NCBI GenBank assembly: GCA_966424055.1
Contig: CBJLMB010000003.1
Span: forward strand, 1-64,000
DNA from: Deminuibacter sp966424055
GTDB taxonomy: Bacteria; Bacteroidota; Bacteroidia; Chitinophagales; Chitinophagaceae
DNA: 64,000 nt
Reading direction: 5' to 3'
Below the pieces are notes generated by a model. The model was not told where the DNA came from. It searched no databases and saw only the letters and a list, made by a program, of their open reading frames with translations. Positions 61,785 through 64,000 of this stretch are shown in pieces. The first letter of the stretch is position 1. Each line of letters begins with the position of its first letter. The translations under genes were made by a program, and so were the position numbers.

Positions 61785-64000
61785 TTGAACCCGATCAAAA
61801 CCTGTACCGCCTTACCCGTATTGCTGCTAGCAGCAACCCTGTGCCTGTTTGCCTGCAACAGTCATCCCCCGGGCAATACCGCTGCTGCGGATAGTAGCCA
61901 CCTATTCACGCTGCTTACGCCCGATGAAACCCATATCAGCTTCAATAACCAGCTTACCGAAGGACTTAACACCAATGTACTGGTGTACGAATATTTTTAC
62001 AATGGCGGTGGCGTAGCAGTAGGCGATCTCAATAACGATGGTTTACAGGATATTTATTTTTCAGGCAATATGACCGGCAATAAGCTCTACCTCAACAAAG
62101 GCAAAATGCAGTTTGAAGATATAACAGATGCTGCAGGTGTGGGCGGCAGGCCGGGGCCCTGGAAAACAGGTGTTACCATTGCCGATATCAATGGCGATGG
62201 CAGGCCCGATATTTTTTTGTCTTATTCCGGTAAAATGCGGGGCGAAAAAAGAATGCCGGAACTGTTCATCAATCAAGGTGCGGGTGCCGATGGCATTCCG
62301 CATTTTACCGAGCAGGCTGCAGCCTATGGCCTGACTGATACCGCTTATGCCACACAGGCTTTCTTTTTTGATTACGACAGGGATGGAGATCTGGATGCCC
62401 TGCTGCTGAACCATAACCCCAAATCATTACCCATACTCGATGAAGCAAGCACTGCCGACCTGCTGAAAAAAGAAGACCTGGCAACAGGTGTGCGGCTGCT
62501 GCGCAACGACAACAATCATTTTACCGATATCACCCGTTCATCAGGCATCAGCAGTTCGCCGCTTACCTATGGTTTGGGCGCCGGTATTGCCGATATCAAT
62601 GGCGATGGCTGGCCCGATATCTATATTTCCAATGATTATACGGTGCCCGATTATCTATACATCAATAACCACAACGGCACCTTCACCGATAAGCTGCACA
62701 GCAGCCTGGGACATACCAGCCAGTTTTCTATGGGTAATGATATTGCCGATATCAACAATGATGGCCTGCCTGATATTTATACGCTGGATATGCTGCCCGA
62801 AGACAACCGCAGGCAGAAATTATTGTTTGCCCCTGACAATTATGAAAAATTCGATCTCAATGTGCGCACCGGTTTTCATTACCAGTATATGCGCAACATG
62901 CTGCAGCTGAACAATGGCAATGGCACATTCAGCGAAATAGGCCAGCTGGCAGGTATATCGAATACCGACTGGAGCTGGGCGCCGCTGCTGGCCGACTATG
63001 ACAATGACGGCTGGAAAGACCTGCTGGTAACAAACGGTTTTGCACGCGACTATACCAATATGGATTTTATCAAGTACATGAACGATTATGTACAGGGCAG
63101 GGGGCATTTAAACCGCGAAGAAGTGCTCGAAATGCTCAAGCATATCCCTTCTTCCAATGTGGTCAATTATATTTTCCGCAACAACGGCGGCCTGCAGTTT
63201 ACCGATGTAAGCAAGCAATGGGGTTTTACCACGCCGTCTAACAGCAATGGTGCGGCCTATGCCGATCTGGACAATGATGGCGATCTCGACCTGGTGATCA
63301 ACAACATCAACCAACCTGCTTTTATTTTCCGCAATGAAGCCGATAAACAATTGAAGCATCATTATCTCGAACTGCGCCTGCAGGGCGAAGGTAAAAACAC
63401 ACAGGGACTGGGTGCCCGGCTAACCGTGTACTGCAAGGGACAGCAACAGTATCTGGAGCAGATGCCTTCCCGTGGTTACCAGTCAACCGTATCGGCCATA
63501 TTGCATGTTGGTTTGGGTAAGGAAAACATGATCGATTCGCTGAAAATTATCTGGCAAAGTGGTAAACAGCAACTGCTCACCAGCCTGAAGGCCGATCAGT
63601 TGCTTACCCTGAAGGAAAAAGAAGCGGTCATGCATCCTGCTCATCCGCAGCTACACAAAACATTGTTTGCTGAAACTGCATCACCGCTGCCTTTTCAGCA
63701 TACAGCCAACCATATCAACGATTTTAAACGGCAACCCTTGTTGGTGAACCCGCTTTCTTTTGCAGGCCCCTGCCTGACCAAGGCCGATGTAAACGGCGAT
63801 GGACTGGAAGATGTTTATGCCGGTGCGGGCAGCGGGCAGTCAGCAGTGCTTTACCTGCAGCAGAAAAACGGCAGCTTTATAGCCAAGCCACAGCCTGCGT
63901 TTGATACAGACAAGCAATGTGAAGATGCCGATGCCCAGTTCTTCGATGCCAATGGCGATGGTTATACCGATCTCTATGTTGCCAGCGGTGGTTACCACAA
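61785..64000 (+). CDS. FG-GAP/VCBS-repeat lipoprotein with ASPIC/UnbV domain (partial)
   Basis: The frame is open from a TTG at 61785 to the window end (738 codons) and continues beyond it. It begins with a lipoprotein signal (LLLAATLCLFAC, Cys24). Repeated beta-propeller units carry calcium-type loops such as DLNNDGLQD, DINGDGRPD, DYDRDGDLD, DINGDGWPD, DYDNDGWKD and DLDNDGDLD. An ASPIC/UnbV segment follows (GARLTVYCKGQQQYL, then VGLG), and a further propeller starts (DVNGDGLED). Such surface proteins commonly sit beside SusC/SusD pairs in Chitinophagaceae. No ATG start exists nearby. Confidence 0.88.
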   Translation, partial: MNPIKTCTALPVLLLAATLCLFACNSHPPGNTAAADSSHLFTLLTPDETHISFNNQLTEGLNTNVLVYEYFYNGGGVAVGDLNNDGLQDIYFSGNMTGNKLYLNKGKMQFEDITDAAGVGGRPGPWKTGVTIADINGDGRPDIFLSYSGKMRGEKRMPELFINQGAGADGIPHFTEQAAAYGLTDTAYATQAFFFDYDRDGDLDALLLNHNPKSLPILDEASTADLLKKEDLATGVRLLRNDNNHFTDITRSSGISSSPLTYGLGAGIADINGDGWPDIYISNDYTVPDYLYINNHNGTFTDKLHSSLGHTSQFSMGNDIADINNDGLPDIYTLDMLPEDNRRQKLLFAPDNYEKFDLNVRTGFHYQYMRNMLQLNNGNGTFSEIGQLAGISNTDWSWAPLLADYDNDGWKDLLVTNGFARDYTNMDFIKYMNDYVQGRGHLNREEVLEMLKHIPSSNVVNYIFRNNGGLQFTDVSKQWGFTTPSNSNGAAYADLDNDGDLDLVINNINQPAFIFRNEADKQLKHHYLELRLQGEGKNTQGLGARLTVYCKGQQQYLEQMPSRGYQSTVSAILHVGLGKENMIDSLKIIWQSGKQQLLTSLKADQLLTLKEKEAVMHPAHPQLHKTLFAETASPLPFQHTANHINDFKRQPLLVNPLSFAGPCLTKADVNGDGLEDVYAGAGSGQSAVLYLQQKNGSFIAKPQPAFDTDKQCEDADAQFFDANGDGYTDLYVASGGYH

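Overview
The window is chromosomal DNA from a Bacteroidota bacterium, most likely of the Chitinophagaceae. The evidence is two SusC/SusD pairs, 'TTTG-N19-TAnnTTTG' promoters, a lack of clear Shine-Dalgarno sequences, N-terminal 'RRxFxxx' oxidoreductases, and many exported or lipid-anchored proteins. No plasmid backbone, intact prophage or CRISPR array was seen.

Layout. 1-460 holds a tandem intergenic repeat. 0.55-2.25 kb carries rpmH, rnpA and yidD, closed by a perfect 46-nt palindrome, then a lipoprotein. 2.3-10.4 kb is housekeeping: superoxide dismutase, a YjjG-type nucleotidase, an SDR enzyme, pheS, an O-antigen-ligase-like protein, prfA and an amidohydrolase. 10.7-16.1 kb holds a secreted Gfo/Idh/MocA protein, an aldehyde dehydrogenase, a glutathione peroxidase and an alpha/beta hydrolase. 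16.3-25.8 kb is one minus-strand operon: SusC, SusD, two secreted sulfatases, two tiny membrane proteins (38 and 64 aa) and a three-histidine-box membrane hydroxylase. A candidate antisense RNA lies opposite the susC start. 26.4-32.1 kb carries dusB, a CPBP protease, a DUF2007-like protein, cdsA, psd and small secreted proteins, separated by mosaic repeats. 32.1-34.1 kb is an LpoB/COG3014 lipoprotein pair. 35-47.2 kb holds msrC, an exported SAM hydrolase, tadA, an amidase, two acyl-CoA dehydrogenases (one next to a MarR regulator), a glycosyltransferase, an orphan DppC-type permease and an Lrp regulator.

47.3-52.6 kb looks like scarred accessory DNA. It has a 163-nt tRNA-like RNA with a very large variable arm, a decayed tyrosine-integrase fragment, an orphan LytTR protein, a pair of unknown exported proteins, and two truncated ORFs meeting head to head. 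52.8-55.5 kb holds a second Gfo/Idh/MocA protein and an SUMF1-type protein. 56.3-64 kb is a second SusC/SusD pair followed by an FG-GAP/ASPIC lipoprotein that runs off the window.

The observations most worth following are the susC antisense RNA, the tRNA-like RNA with its integrase scar, the sulfatase operon that includes a membrane hydroxylase and microproteins, and the modular intergenic repeat family. All assignments come from reading the sequence; no database search was run.
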